Source of the DNA: Flaveria trinervia
Lineage: Eukaryota; Streptophyta; Magnoliopsida; Asterales; Asteraceae
Assembly: GCA_025506515.1 (NCBI GenBank)
Contig: CM046454.1
Span: 63,062,114 to 63,126,113, forward strand
Direction: 5' to 3'
Length of the DNA: 64,000 bases
The translations under genes were made by a program, and so were the position numbers. Position 1 is the stretch's first letter, and the number at the start of each line of letters is the position of its first letter. Below are positions 9,677 through 22,507 of the stretch, piece by piece. The notes under the pieces were generated by a model. It had not been told where the DNA came from, ran no database searches, and saw only the letters and a list, made by a program, of their open reading frames with translations.

Positions 9677-12117
9677 TGTCACACCCCAACCTTGACAGCG
9701 GAATCTTCGAGATGTGAGGGTTAAAATTGTTCGCAGTCATATAACGTTATCTTTAAATGAAAATATTATTATCATAAAATTCAAATGCAAATACAACCAT
9801 AAGTCTTAACTTAAAACAAGTCAAAACATAAATCAAAATAATCCAAGCTTTTTATTCTTTAATCTAGGTTCAAATCCTAGTTTTATACAAAATTCAAATG
9901 ATGACTTCAATCTTAAGTATTTTCTGAAACATGTTAAAAATAAAAGGTCAACCATGAAGTTGGTGAGTTTCCAAGGGTTTAATATACATAATATATCAAA
10001 AGGTTACAAGTAACAATTCATGGTCTAAGGTTATGAGTTATGCAAGTTTATAGAACACGTATAGCTACAATCAAACCTCGACAGATTACAAGATTACAAG
10101 TTTATAAGATTGGCTAAGTGTACTTGGTTCCCATGATGAACAAGTCATACGTCATCAGGAGTCGGCAATACATCGGCTTTAGCACCAAATAGGCTTGTCA
10201 GGCCCATAGATCTATAACGTCGTCATGCTAGCAATAGTTAATGATTGTCAACATAATATGTATCTCGTATAAGACTTACAAGAACACAAATAACCATGAC
10301 AAAATAAAAGTATGAATTGCAAGTGTTTTACAAAAATAAAACGTTTACAAGTGTAAGTTGATAAGTTTAAAATGTTTCACCCCAAAATGGTATGAAATAA
10401 TATAAAATGGAACAAGGAAACTCACATGGCAAATAAGTATAAGAATGATGATTATTAAAAAAAATAATAAACGTTTCAATGCAATCCTTCACAAGGTACC
10501 TAAGAATATACATATTTACAAGATTTAAGTTTAATAATAATAAGTTTAACGAATTAACGAGTACTAGAGTTCATTTGGTATTTGGGCATTTTTATAATTA
10601 CTTTAAATACATAAATATATTCTTTATATGATTTAATATAGAGAAGATGAAATCGAATCGTTTATAATAATTAATAAAAGTTTAAATATAATATTTAAGT
10701 AATTATTTGAAATAATCATTATTTAAACAATATTAAGTGAAAAGAAATGTTTAGACCAATAATAATTTATTAATTTTTATTTACAATCCATTTTATAAGA
10801 AATTATTCAAAAGCAATCTTTGTTAAAATGTTTTATTAAAAAGATATAAATTTATTTAACTTAGAAAAATTTACAGAAAATTTGATGTCTTTTAAAAATA
10901 TTTGAATTTTATAAAAATAATTTTTATACTTATTAAAAATTTTCTATAATTTATTTAAGGCTAAAAAGACTATAAAAAATTACATGAGGGTGCCCAGGTT
11001 CGAACCCGGGACCTCATGTTGATGCTGCAAGTGACTTAACCAGTGAACCAAGGTCGTGGCCTTGGTATCACTTAGTTTTAAAACCTTAAAACATGCCTAT
11101 AAGAAAAACTCCCAAATTCAAGAACTCTAAATTATTCTCGAATCAAATTGATAACCAAATTAACTATGGGGCTTTTGTTCCCCATGCTTAGACGAACACA
11201 AACATGTATTTAACTTACTTGATTATGATTGATTTGCGGATTTAAAACTTGGTTCTTTGCTTCGGTTATCTTGCGATGAACAAGCTCAAAATTCGATTGA
11301 TTGAGGGTGTATTTCATGAATTGTGGTGCACAGAGAGTTAAAGGAATCAAATGAAAGCTTTTCCCTCTGTTAAATGGGTTCAATTTGCATGTTAAGGTAC
11401 CGGCTGGACCTTGCCTATGATTCAATTGTTTCGGTTACTAAAACTAAATTAATCAACGATTTCAATTCAATTAAACAATGAATTAAGTTTGTAATTGATG
11501 TTTCGAACGTTTCTAACCGTTTAATTCGATTATCCAACACAAACTATACGTTGAAAAGTTATGAATCGATTGGGTTATCGATTTCGGTTCAATCCCCCTT
11601 TAATTCCAAATGAAATGGTTCAATTAATCATGGGTTCGAGTTCAAAATGTCTTCCCGAATCGTTTGGTATTAATTTGGGTCGAAATGTCTTCCCTGTAGT
11701 TTATAATCGTTATTATTTTATGTTATTATATTTCTTTTAAAGTTTCCAAAATGACTAAACATCCCCCTTAAATTAACTTTAAGTTCAAAACCATTTTAGA
11801 TTAATAACTTTAAACAATTATAATTATAATACTAATATTATTATTATTACTACTACTACTTTAGTTACTTTTTTTACTTTTATTATTATAACTTATTATT
11901 TTTATTATTATTATTATTATTATTATTACAATTGTTGTTATTTTATTACTATAATAATTATCATTATTATTAGGGTTATTAGCATTTATTTTAGAAATGT
12001 TTAACTTAACAAGGAAATGAAACATAAATAGCCCACAGGGTTTCATATAAAATATAAATAATCCTTATAGGAATTAACAATATTAACTTTAATTAATAAA
12101 AAAAACGAGATGTTACA
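9677..12117 (-). repeat. element A LTR (3' LTR), minus strand
   Basis: 2441 bp from TGTCACACCCCAACC to CGAGATGTTACA, the complement of a TGTAACATCTCG...TGTGACA LTR. It contains an ATT microsatellite (11830-11960), the tRNA-like module at 10984-11061 and the GGCTTGTCAGGCCCATAGATC block near 10190. The GC-rich CCGGC tract found in its partner near 30425-30500 is missing here. Confidence 0.92.
10984..11061 (-). other. tRNA-like A-box/B-box module in LTR
   Basis: On the minus strand the A-box-like TGGTTCACTGGTTA (11050-11037) is followed 43 nt later by the B-box GGTTCGAACCT (11007-10997), then a T-run in TAATTTTTTATAG. tRNA promoters place these boxes 44 nt apart. The central part does not fold convincingly into an anticodon arm by eye, so this is not called as a tRNA gene. 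The same module sits 1.07-1.15 kb from the 5' end of all five LTRs of this family in the window. Confidence 0.7.
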
Positions 12118-12132
12118 GTCTCTCAAACTTAT
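12118..12132 (-). other. polypurine tract of element A
   Basis: The minus strand reads AAGTTTGAGAGAC immediately before the LTR start, as in the intact relative at 26515-26527. It would prime plus-strand DNA synthesis. Confidence 0.7.
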
Positions 12133-12159
12133 AAGAATTTCGCCCCGAAATTAATTATG

Positions 12160-14940
12160 AAACTATACGAACAAATACCGGTACTTCTTATTCATGTGCT
12201 CCTCACATTCTCAAGTAAACTCAGTTCCACACTTATTCTCTTAGTGAACCAACTGGAGTTGTTGTGGTTCTTGTCTTCTTCATGATACGATCAGTGATTT
12301 CAACAGTTTTCTCAACAAAGTGTAATGAGTCGTCGATCTAGATTTCATCCAACGGAACATGCAGACTTTCGTCAGCCAAGCACTTTCTCAAATTTGAGAC
12401 GTAGAACACAGGATGAAGTTTTCACTAAGGTCGGAAGGTAGTTCTAGTTTATAAGCAACTTTCCCAATCCTTTTCAGGATTTTGAAAGGTCCTACAAATC
12501 TTGGAGCCAGTTTATCCTTTTTTTCTAAAGCGAACAACACCTTTCCACGGTGAAACCTTATGAAGAATCATATCCCCAACTTGGAACTCTAATGGCTTGC
12601 GTCACTTATCAGCATAGCTCTTTTGTTGACTTCTTACCACTTCAAGGTTCTTGTGAATTATAGAGAATTTCGGTCGTTTCTTGTATAAGTTCAGGGCCAG
12701 TGATGACGTTTTCACCAGTGTTGGTCCAGCAGATCGGTGAACGACATTTACGACCATAAAGTGCTTCGAATGGTGCTATCTTGATACTCGAGTGGTAACT
12801 ATTTTTATACGAAAATTCTGTGAGCGGTAAATGTGTATCCCAATCACCACCAAAGTCAAGGACACTAATGCGTAGAAAATCCTCCAAGGTTTTGATGGTT
12901 CGCTCAATTTGGCCGTCCGTTTGAGGATGGTAAGATGTGCTTAGATCCAATTAAGTACCCAAGAGTTCTTGCATAGACGAACAAAAGTGCAAAATGAAAT
13001 GAGCATCTCGGTCGGATATGATATGCAGAGGTACCCCATGACGACTTACAATTTTATCAACGTATATACGAGCCAACCTTGATGTCTTGTAAGTGTCACG
13101 TATGGGTATGAAATGTGTCGACTTGGTCAATCGGTCAATGATCGCCCATATGCTATCATGTTCATGGGAGGTTCAGCGTAGTTTGGTTATGAAATCCATG
13201 GATATGTGTTCCCACTTCCACATAGGAATCTTGGATTGTTCAAGCAATCCACTTGGACATTGATGTTTGGCTTTAGCCTTCGTACACGTGAGGCACTTAG
13301 CTACATAAGTCGCTATGTCTTTCTTCATTCCATGCCATCAATATTAACAACTCAGGTCCAAATACATCTTATCAGAGCCGGGATGAATGGAATAACGAGT
13401 TTGATGAGCTTCGTTCATGATAAAGGTATGAAGGTTATCATAATTCGGAACCCAAATTCGATTTGCGAAGTAAATCAATCCATTGGGTTTTGTTTCTAAT
13501 TGAGCCAGAAGGTTATGCTCCAATTCCCCTCTCATTCTTCTTTCTTGTTGAACCACTTGTTGAGCCTCTAAAATACTAGTCTCAATGTCACTTTCGATCC
13601 TCAAATTTTGTAACAGCACGATAGTCTCGTTGACATCTAGACGAATATCGGTATCAAACTCTCTCAAAGTGTCAAACCATTGACGTCGATCGCGAATCTC
13701 TTGAAACGAGATCGTCTTGTTATGAACCTTTCAACTTAGTGCATCGGCCACAACATTGGCTTTACCAGGATGATAACGAATGTCATAATTGTAATCATTA
13801 ACCAACTCTACCCAATGACATTGTCTCATATTGAGATCTTTTTTATTAAAAACGTGTTGAATGCTTTTGTGATCGGTGTAGACTATGCATTCCGTACCAT
13901 AAAGGTAATGTCTCCAAATCTTCAAAGCAAAGACCACAACACCAAGTTCGAGATCGTGTGTTGTGTAATTCACCTCATTGAGTTTCAATTGTCTTGATGC
14001 ATAGGCTATGACCTTTCGTCGTTGCATGAGAACACAACCAAGGCCTTGTTTAGATGCATCACAATACACGGTGAAATTGTTATTACCATCGGGTAGAGTC
14101 AAGATAGGAGCATTGCACAACTTGTGTTTTAACGCTTCAAAGGCTTCCTCTTGCTCGGACCCCCACTCGAATGGTTTGTTCTTTTAATTCAAAGAAGTAA
14201 GTGGCTTTGCGATCCTCGAAAAGTTGGCAATGAATCGCCGGTAATAACCAGCAAGACCAAGAAAATAACGAACTTCGGTTGCGGTTGTAGGAACACACCA
14301 ATTCTTCACAGCTTCTACCTTTGCAGGGTCAACGTGAATTTCTTGGCTATTCACCACGTGCCCTAGAAAATACACATTTCGAGAACTTCGCGTACAATTG
14401 TTCTTTCTTCAACAACTCAAGAACTAGTCGTAAATGTAACTCATGATCGGTGTTGGACTTGGAATAGATAAGTATGTCATCAATGAAGACGATCACAAAC
14501 TTGTCTAGATAAGGCTTGCATACTTGGTTCATGAGATCCATGAAGACAGAAGAAGCATTTGTTAAACCAAAAGGCATAACCATGAACCCATAATTCCCAT
14601 AACAAGTACGGATCACAGTCTTTGGGATATCATCATTGTGGACTCGTAATTAATGATAACTAGAACGTAAATCAATCTTCGAGAATATGGCAGCTCCTTG
14701 AAGTTGGTCAAAAAAATCATCGATATGAGTAAGAAGGTAACAATTCTTGATGGTAAGCTTGTTAAGTTCACAATAGTCGATGCACGCACGAAACGATCCA
14801 TCTTTCTTCTTTACGAACACCACGGGTGCACCCCAAGGCGAAGAGCTAGGATGAATAAATCCATTCTCAAATAGTTCTTGTAGTTGACTAGATAGCTCTT
14901 GTATTTCCGATGGTGCCAGTCGATATGGTGACTTAGCCAC
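12160..14940 (-). pseudogene. Tekay-like Pol (RT, RNase H, IN, chromodomain), broken
   Basis: Read from 14940 leftwards: reverse transcriptase starts at S-P-Y-R-L-A-P-S-E, keeps W-G-A-P-V and F-I-D-D-I-L-I-Y-S-K (near 14480); RNase H has Y-C-D-A-S-K-Q-G (14120-13731); a linker and zinc-binding part lies at 13667-13344; the integrase core retains S-D-R-D-A-H-F and Y-H-P-Q-T-D-G-Q; a chromodomain remnant ends before 12160. It would copy RNA to DNA, remove the RNA strand and integrate the copy. It is broken by several frame changes (for example near 14616, 14360, 14130 and 13680), by a stop replacing Gln in G-T-Q-L-D near 12952, and by a stop replacing Trp in the chromodomain near 12205. There is no Gag or protease upstream: the RT start joins directly to leader sequence. 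Non-functional. Confidence 0.9.
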
Positions 14941-15592
14941 GAGAATATGGATAAAAAGGACAATAATTTAAACAAGGATAAATAAAGAGTTGTAAGGCAC
15001 ATGGAGTGATTCCCTTAGGTAACACATTACCACTTGGAAACGTTGACACGTCAAGGTAAATTGACCCATTTGCCTTAGAAGCTTGTGTATGTTGACCATA
15101 GTTTATCACTCATCCCAGAAATCCCCAAGTAAGCATAACTAGTCCCGTAGGATTTATGCGAAATGCTTACCTTAGCCCCAAGGCTTTTTGCCAGGAAAAC
15201 CAGAATACAGGTGTCTATGTGTCACACAAATTTCTAAGGTTCATGAAATCAAAACTTTGATGAGATTTTCATAGATTAAAAATAGAGTCTAAGGAATTAA
15301 ACCCACGATAATAATTGTACGATCTCATGTGTCGTCGAGAATAAGTTTAGGATGTTTTATATGTCGGGGAGAATCAAAGAGTCAAGAATAAGTCTAGGGG
15401 AGACAAATAAGAAAATTTAAGCATTAGAAGGCAATCCTATGCTAAGGCATCAAGTTACACATAAGAAGGCATAGCATTATGTAGCATGCAAACGATATAC
15501 TTTTACAAGAATATAAATATTATTCTTTAAGGTTTATGCATAAACTATAATCTAGGTCACCATTTTTAATAATCTAAATCCCTATAGTTATG
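14941..15592 (-). other. element A 5' leader
   Basis: Non-coding leader matching 21280-21908 of element C (blocks GACACATAGACACCTG, CTGGTTTTCCTGGCAAAA, GACGTGTCAACGTTTCCAA). It ends in the T-rich CATATTCTC that in element C lies just before gag, but here it runs into the RT domain. Confidence 0.85.
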
Positions 15593-15605
15593 GGCTCTGA
15601 TACCA
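15593..15605 (-). other. primer-binding site, tRNA-iMet
   Basis: The minus strand reads TGGTATCAGAGCC three bases inside the LTR. It marks the 5' end of element A and its minus orientation. Confidence 0.9.
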
Positions 15606-15608
15606 ATC

Positions 15609-17458
15609 TGTCACACCCCAACCATGATGGCAGAATCGTCAAGATGTGAGGGTTAAGATTGTTCACAACCACATAACGCTATCTTTAAATGAAAATATTA
15701 TTATCATAAATTTCAAATGCAAATACAACCATAAGTCTTAACATGAAACAAGTCAAAACATAAAACAAAATAATCCAAGCTTTTTATTCTTTGATCTAGG
15801 TCAAAATCCTAGTTTTATGCAAACTTCAAATGATGACTTCAAAATTAGGCATTTCCCGAAACATGTAAAAAGTAAAAAGTCAACTATGAAGTTGGAGAGT
15901 TTCCAAGGGTTTAATATATATAATATATAAAAAGGTTACAAGTAGCAATTCATGGTCAAAGGTTATGAGTTATATAAGTTTATAAAAGACATATGGCTAC
16001 AATCAAACCTCGACAGATTATAAAATTACAAGTTTATACGATTGGCTAAGTCTACTTGGTTCCCATTATTAACAAGTCATACGTCATCAGGAGCCAGCAA
16101 TACATCAGCTTTAGCACCAAATAGGCTTGTCAGGCCCATAGATCTATGACGTCGTCAGGCTAGCAATAGTTAATGATTGTCAACATAATATGTATCTCTT
16201 ATAAGACTTACAATAACACAAATAACTATGACAAAATAAAAGTATGAATTGCAAGTGTTTACAAGAATAAAACGTTTACAAGTGTAAGTTGATAAGTATA
16301 ACATGTTTCACTCTAAATTGTGAAATAATATAAAAATGGGCAAGGAAACTCACATGACAAATAAGTAAAAGAATGATGATTATTAAGAAAAAATAATAAA
16401 CTTTCAATGCATTCCTTTACAAGATACCTAATATATATATATTTACAAGATTTAAGTTTAATAATAATAAGTTTAACGAATTAACGACTAGAGTTCAAGT
16501 TGGTAATTGGGCACTTTTATAAGTATTTTAAATACAAAAATATATTCCTTATATGTTTTAATATAGAGAAGATGAAACTGATTCGTTTATAATAATTAAT
16601 AAAGTTTAAATATAATATTTGAGTAATTATTTGAAATAATCATGATTTAAAAAATATTAAGTGAAAAGAAACATTTGGACCAATAATAATTTATTAATTA
16701 TTATTTACAATCTATTTTATAAGAAATTATTCAAAAGAAATCTTTGTTCAAATGTTTTATTAAAAAGATATATATTTATTTAACTTAGAAAAATTACAAA
16801 ATAATTTGATGTCTTTTAAAAACATTTGAAGTTTATAAAAATAATTTTTATAATTATTAAAAAAAGTTGTAATTTTTTTAAGGCTAAAAAGCCTTTAAAA
16901 ATTATATGGTGGTGTCCGGGTTCGAACCCGGGACCTTATGATGATGCTGCAAGTGACTTAACCAGTGAACCAGGGTCGTGGACTTGGTATCACTTGGTTT
17001 TAAAACCTTAAAACATGCCCATAAAGAAAAACCCCAAATTCAAGAACCCTAGATTATTCCCGAATCAATTTGATAACCAAACTAACCATAGGGCTTTTGT
17101 TCCCCATGCTTAGACGAACACAAACACGTATTTAACTTACTTGATTAAGATTTATTTGCGGATTTTAAACTTGGTTCTTTGCTTCGGTTATCTTGCGATG
17201 AACAAGCTCATAATTCGATTAATTGAGGGTGTATTTCACAAATTGTGGTGCACAGAGAGTTGAAAGGGATAGAATGAAAGCTTTCCCCTCTATTAAATAG
17301 GTTCAATTTGCATGTTCAGGTGACGGTTTGACCTCGCCTATGATTCGATTGTTTTGATTACTAAAATTTGATTAATCGATGATTTAAGTTCATTAAACGA
17401 TGCATTAAGTTTATAATTGATGTTTTGAACGTTTCTAAGCGTTTTATTCGATTATCCA
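15609..17458 (-). repeat. element A 5' LTR, first segment
   Basis: Begins TGTCACACCCCAACCATG and aligns along its length with 9677-11525. It is interrupted after ATTATCCA by the insertion at 17459 and resumes at 30269 (ACACAAACTATACG), which matches 11536 onward. 17454-17458 (ATCCA) is the left copy of the insertion's target duplication. Confidence 0.92.
16908..16983 (-). other. tRNA-like A-box/B-box module in LTR
   Basis: Minus-strand TGGTTCACTGGTTA at 16972-16959, then GGTTCGAACCC near 16927-16917, followed downstream by T-runs (AATTTTTAAAGG). Same location and box spacing as in the partner LTR although the surrounding bases differ. Confidence 0.7.
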
Positions 17459-18141
17459 TGTAATGCCCGGTTCTTTTAAAGACAAAGAAAAAAAATAAAA
17501 CCCAAGCCTAGGGGTTAAAAGTGACAAAAAGGATAAAATCTTTAAAAAGTTGGTGATAAAGGTGGCATGGCCGCCCATTACTCTTTCTACACATAAATCT
17601 TTGGATATTTTAGAGAGAGAAAGAAAGAGAGCAAAAAAACTCTCGATTTTGAAGGAAGAACAAGAAAGAGTTCGAATTCAAGGTAAGAATTCATGTATTT
17701 ATGATGTTCTTGACTGGTCATATCCTCGGGTTTATGCTTATGTGTGGTTGTATGTGTTCGGTTATGTTTTTAGTGGGTTTCTAGGCGGTTGAACTTAATT
17801 TCAAACGAGTTTGGAAGAAGCCATACTCAAGAGCTCCAAAGTTGAGTTCTAGAACCCCTATTTTACTGGTTTTAAACTAATTTTGGGGCTGGAAATGCAT
17901 GAACTGATGTTTTTATGAAACTGGGGTTTTACTCGTATGCATGAATGTGTGTATGATGTGATTATGATGTGATGTTGGGTTATGTTCATGCTTGATGATA
18001 TATGGTTGTGTTTCTAAGGCTTAGAATGTAAGATTTAAGCTTAGAACATGATAGATGGTGCTTGGGAACTGAGTTCTGATGTTTAGGGCTCATATGTTTA
18101 AGTTTAAGAATCTGCCTAAGTATGCAGAAGAAATATGGATG

Positions 18142-18777
18142 AACAGTCAATGCGGATGAGCATTGACTAAGTATGGGAAATGCGGATGAGTAATGGAAAG
18201 TCAATACGGATGAACAGTCAATGCGGATGAGCATTGACTAAGTATGGGAAATGCGGATACGTAATGGAAAGTCAATGTGGATGAACAGTCAATGCGAACG
18301 AGCATTGACTAAGTGTGGGAAATGCGGATGAGTAATGAAAAGTCAATGCGGATGAACAGTCAGTGCGGATGAACAGTCAATGCGGATGAGCATTGACTAA
18401 GTATGGGAAATGCGGATGAGTAATGGAAAGTCAATACGGATGAATAATCAATGCGGATGAGCATTGACTAAGTTGGGAAATGCAGATGCGTAATGGAAAG
18501 TCAATGCGGATGAACAGTCAATGCGGATGAGCATTGACTAAGTATGGGAAATGCGGATGAGTAATGAAAAGTCAATGCAGATGAACAGTCAATGCAGATG
18601 AGCATTGACTTAGTATGGGAAATGTGGATGAGTAATGGAAAGTCAATGCGGATGAACAATCAATGCGGATGAGCATTGACTCAGTAAAAGGAAATGCGGA
18701 TGAAGTAAAAGAAATGCAGTTGAAGTAAAGGAAATACGGATGAAGTAAAAGAAATGCGGATGAATGAAAAGAAATGT
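18142..18777 (+). repeat. 71-bp minisatellite with hairpin-forming units
   Basis: About eight units of 71 bp starting AACAGTCAATGCGGATGAG, then a degenerate tail of about 20-bp units around GAAATGCGGATGAAGTAAAA from 18690. Each main unit contains AGTCAATG and CATTGACT as 8-bp inverted arms around CGGATGAG. Element C inserted into the tail at AATGC. Confidence 0.92.
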
Positions 18778-18934
18778 TGTAACATCCTATATTTTTGAGT
18801 TAATTGAGAATTAACTTGGTTAATTTCTTGCATGGGCTAATTGTGTCATTCATGAAACCTATGGGTTGCTTAGGAATTTTACCTTAAATTGGTCTTTAAT
18901 TTCTAAGGTTATAATAATAATAATAATAATAATC

Positions 18935-18966
<32 letters not shown>

Positions 18967-21263
18967 CAAGGATAATAATAATAATAACAATAATTTGTAA
19001 GAATTAATAGACTGGAAATGTTAAAAACTTAGATTTAATAAGTTAAGGGGGCCCTAATGTTATTTTATAAACTTTAAAAAAACAAAGTTTAAGTCATAAA
19101 AGGATAAAATAAGAATCAAAGGGACCATATGTGTAAAATTACAATTTCCCAAACCAACCCTCCCCCTTCACCCGACTTTCCGGCGGAGCTCCGGCCACAC
19201 TCCGGCCGAGCTCCGGCCACCCCCAAACTCAGTAAAAACCATCAATTTTTGAACCAAACCGCTCCCAAACGCTTCGTGAGTGTGTTTCGAACTGAATGCA
19301 CAGCATAATTGCGGTTTAAAGCACCGGTTACTAAAATCAAACGAGTTCATAACCGGCCAGTTCAATCTTTTAGCCGTTTGAGCATTAAACTATAATAATA
19401 ATTCAATTAATCGAATATGAATAAGCATTTAACTATCCCTTAACTAATCGCAATCTCAATTTCATCTGAAACAAGCTCAAACATCAAGTTCGAATCTTTA
19501 TTTCCTTCACAAACCGTAGCTAGTCGAACCCGACCTTTTCCTCAACCTCATCCTCAATTAACAGAGGGCTTTCCTTCATTGAGTTTATTGGAAGCTAACT
19601 GCACAACGAATTGGATTATCATAGTCGTTTGAACATCTAACAAGTTGCTACATCGGTCGCGACCCACTTCTTCATCTCATCTTCCTCAATTCGATATTAA
19701 ACAAGTAAGTTCTATACACCTTTATGCTCGGTTTCATTTGGGCATCAAAAGCCCCATGAATTTATTCGTTAACAATATCGAATTGATGTTCAATTTGATT
19801 TAAGAACAATCTAGGGTTCAATCGAATTGGGGGTTGGTTTTACAAGTTAGTTTTTTTAACATTTGAGAGCAGTGATATGACACGGCCACGGCCCTTGGTT
19901 CACTGGTCACTCATTCGCCCTCACAAATAGGAGGTCCCCGGTTCGAACCCGGGGAGCCTCACATATTTTTTTAGGTCTTTTTGGTCCTTAAATTAAATAC
20001 TAAAAATTTCTAAAAATTATAAAAAGTCATTTATGCACTTTGAACATTTTAAATCATATGAATTTTTCTGTAAATTGTTACTTAAAAAGAGGTACTTTTA
20101 TATTTTATTAAATATTTTTTTTGTTTGTTTAAAAAAAAGATATTAATAGTTTAACTTTATAAAAAGTAGACTTTAGATAAGATTTTATTCATAAAAATAT
20201 TATTTCATCCAATATCTTCAAATTGTTATTTTAAATTAAGAATACTAAATGTTATTTAAATCATTATATATATATATACAAATTGTTATAAATATCATAT
20301 TATACACATATGATTTTACATAATATGTAGCAAATTTCTTTGAATTCTATAATTATAATTAGTTCCATCTTGATAAACATAATTATTTAACAAGCCCCAA
20401 ATCCTCCATCGAAACCCCAGTTCGCGTTATAATGTCAATCTTACAATTAAACTTTAACCTTGTAAATATATATTTATTTTAGGTGCATTGTGAAGGACCA
20501 CGTTGAAACGTTGCTTATTGTATTTCTTAATGATCGTCAATTATATATTTATTGATCAAGTGAGTATTCTATACCCCTTTTTCCTATTTTCGCACTTTGG
20601 GGTGAAACATGTTAACTTATACAATTGCACTTGTAAACTTATTTGAGACTTGTAAACTTATGGCATTTCACCTTGTAAAGTTGTGGTTAGTTGAACTTTC
20701 GTGGTTACCATGTTATGGCGTTATATGTACAATCATTAACTATTGCTAGCCCAGCGAAGTCATAGATCTATGGGCAAGACAAGCTTGCTTTGGTTGATCC
20801 AAGTACACTTAGTTGATCGTATAATCTTATAAACGTTTGAGACTTGTAAAACTTTGTCGAGGTTTGATTGTTGCATTGTTCATAACATCCCTAATCACTT
20901 TATTCACTAACTTATGACTTGAATTGCCATTTCTTTTTTATATAATCTATGTATTTAAAACTATGAAATGCTCAGCAACATTATTGTTGACCCTTTTATT
21001 TTTAACATGTTTCAAGAAACGCCCAAGTTTGATATCTACTCTTTGAAGTTTGCACATCTAGGAATGGACCTAGATAATTGAATGAAAAATGAATGACTTG
21101 TTATCTTTCATATTATGGTTTTATTTCGTTGGGTTTTATGTTTGTATTGATACAATTGAATTTAATGATTAATTTATATTGGGTTATTAATAGCGTTATG
21201 TGGCTGTGAACGATCTTAACTCTCACTCCTCGACGTTTCCGCGGTCAAGGTTGGGGTGTGACA
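18778..21263 (+). repeat. element C 5' LTR
   Basis: 2486 bp, TGTAACATCCTATATTTTTG to GGTTGGGGTGTGACA. It contains an AAT tract (18910-18965), a GC-rich CCGGCGGAGCTCCGGCC tract (19178-19225) and the tRNA-like module (19884-19960). Confidence 0.95.
19884..19972 (+). other. tRNA-like A-box/B-box module with T-run
   Basis: A-box-like TGGTTCACTGGTCA at 19896-19909, B-box GGTTCGAACCC at 19940-19950, exactly 44 nt apart as from U8 to G52 in a tRNA. The bases around the B-box form a perfect 5-bp T-stem (CCCGG/CCGGG) with loop TTCGAAC. Seven Ts at 19966-19972 could act as an RNA polymerase III terminator. D and anticodon arms do not pair well by eye, so it is a Pol III promoter-like relic or functional module rather than a tRNA gene. 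Confidence 0.75.
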
Positions 21264-21266
21264 GAT

Positions 21267-21279
21267 TGGTATCAGAGCC
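21267..21279 (+). other. primer-binding site, tRNA-iMet
   Basis: TGGTATCAGAGCC three bases after the 5' LTR. The match to the initiator-Met tRNA end marks where minus-strand cDNA would start. Confidence 0.92.
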
Positions 21280-21939
21280 CATAACTATAGGGATCTAGGT
21301 TATTAGAAATGGTGACCTAGACTATAGTATGCATAAACCTTATAGAAATATGATCTTATATTGAAAAATTATATAGTTTGCATGCTACATAATGTTATAC
21401 CCACTTATGTGCAATTTGATGCCTTAGCATAGGAATTGCCTAATCATTGTTACTTGTCTCCCTAAACTTAGCTTTGACTCTTGACTCTCCCCGAACATGA
21501 AATCTCTTAACCTTATTCTTGTCGACACGTGGAATCTTATACTTATGTTATGACTTGGATCTTTAGACGTTATGTCTAACCTATATAAATCTCATCAAGG
21601 TTTTGATATCATGAACCTAAGGATTTGTGTGACACATAGACACCTGTATTCTGGTTTTCCTGGCAAAAGGCCCTCGGGCTAAGGCAAGCATATCGCATAA
21701 ATCCTACGGGACTAGTTATGCTTACCTGGGATTTCTGGGATGAGTGACAAACTATGGTCAATATACACAAGTTTCTAAGGCAAATGGGTCAACTTACCTT
21801 GACGTGTCAACGTTTCCAAATGGTAATGCGTTACCAAATGGAACCATTCCATATGCCTTACAACTCTTGCCTTATCCTTGTAAAATTATAATCCTTGAAT
21901 TTCTATTTCTCGTGTCTAACTCATTTTGCACATTCCAGC
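21280..21939 (+). other. element C 5' leader
   Basis: About 660 bp of non-coding leader between primer site and gag. It matches the element A leader. The open frame 21744-21980 within it has no conserved feature. Confidence 0.8.
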
Positions 21940-22507
21940 ATGTCTCGTCATCATGGAAAGCGTGGAAGTTCCGACCGTAAGCTAGCTGCCATGATTGCCC
22001 GACAAATGGCGGCCGTTCTTCCGACTATGGCTGCTGAACTTAATAGCACACTAATGGCTAATAGCAACAACAACACCAATCGTACTTGCACTTTCAAACA
22101 CTTCAACTCATGCAAACCCACTAGTTTTAGTGGAAAAGAAGGAGCCACTGGACTTCTCAAGTGGTTTGAGAGTATGGAGAACACATTTATTATTAGCGAG
22201 TGCCCCGACGAGCTCAAGGTTCGCTATGCCACAAGTGTTCTTCAACAACGAGCGCTAACTTGGGGGAATAATGAAAAGAGAAACCGAGGAACTGAGGTTG
22301 CAATGGCGATGCCCTGGGAGGAATTCAAAGATATTATGATCCAAAAGTTCTGCCCAAGAAGCGAGTTGCAAAAGCTGGAGGAGGAGTTCTGGAACCTTAA
22401 ACAAGATGGTGGGAATCACTTGCTTATTCCACCCGGCATCATGAGTTGAGTATGCTTCTACCACACATGGTGGACACCGTGCCCCGTAACATCGAGAAAT
22501 TTATCAG
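21940..22507 (+). pseudogene. Tekay-like Gag capsid region
   Basis: ATG at 21940 (M-S-R-H-H-G-K-R) follows the leader closely; an in-frame ATG at 21895 exists but lies in leader shared with the gag-less element A, so 21940 is preferred. The frame contains the plant gypsy Gag core: F-K-H-F-N-S-C-K-P-T-S-F-S-G near residue 50, then W-F-E-S-M-E and F-C-P-R-S-E-L-Q-K-L-E-E-E-F-W-N-L. This core builds the particle. The frame is lost near 22415, after which A-Y-S-T-R-H-H-E-L continues in another frame, and shifts again near 22507 at a run of G where one base appears missing before V-P-P-Q-I-Q-D. Both breaks are single-base changes. Confidence 0.9.

Noticed and set aside
11210..11425. 71-residue minus-strand frame
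   Set aside because: Lies inside the LTR of element A and is not kept in the partner LTR.
18142..18777. CRISPR-like array
   Set aside because: Units are contiguous 71-bp tandem repeats without unique spacers, in a plant genome; a minisatellite.
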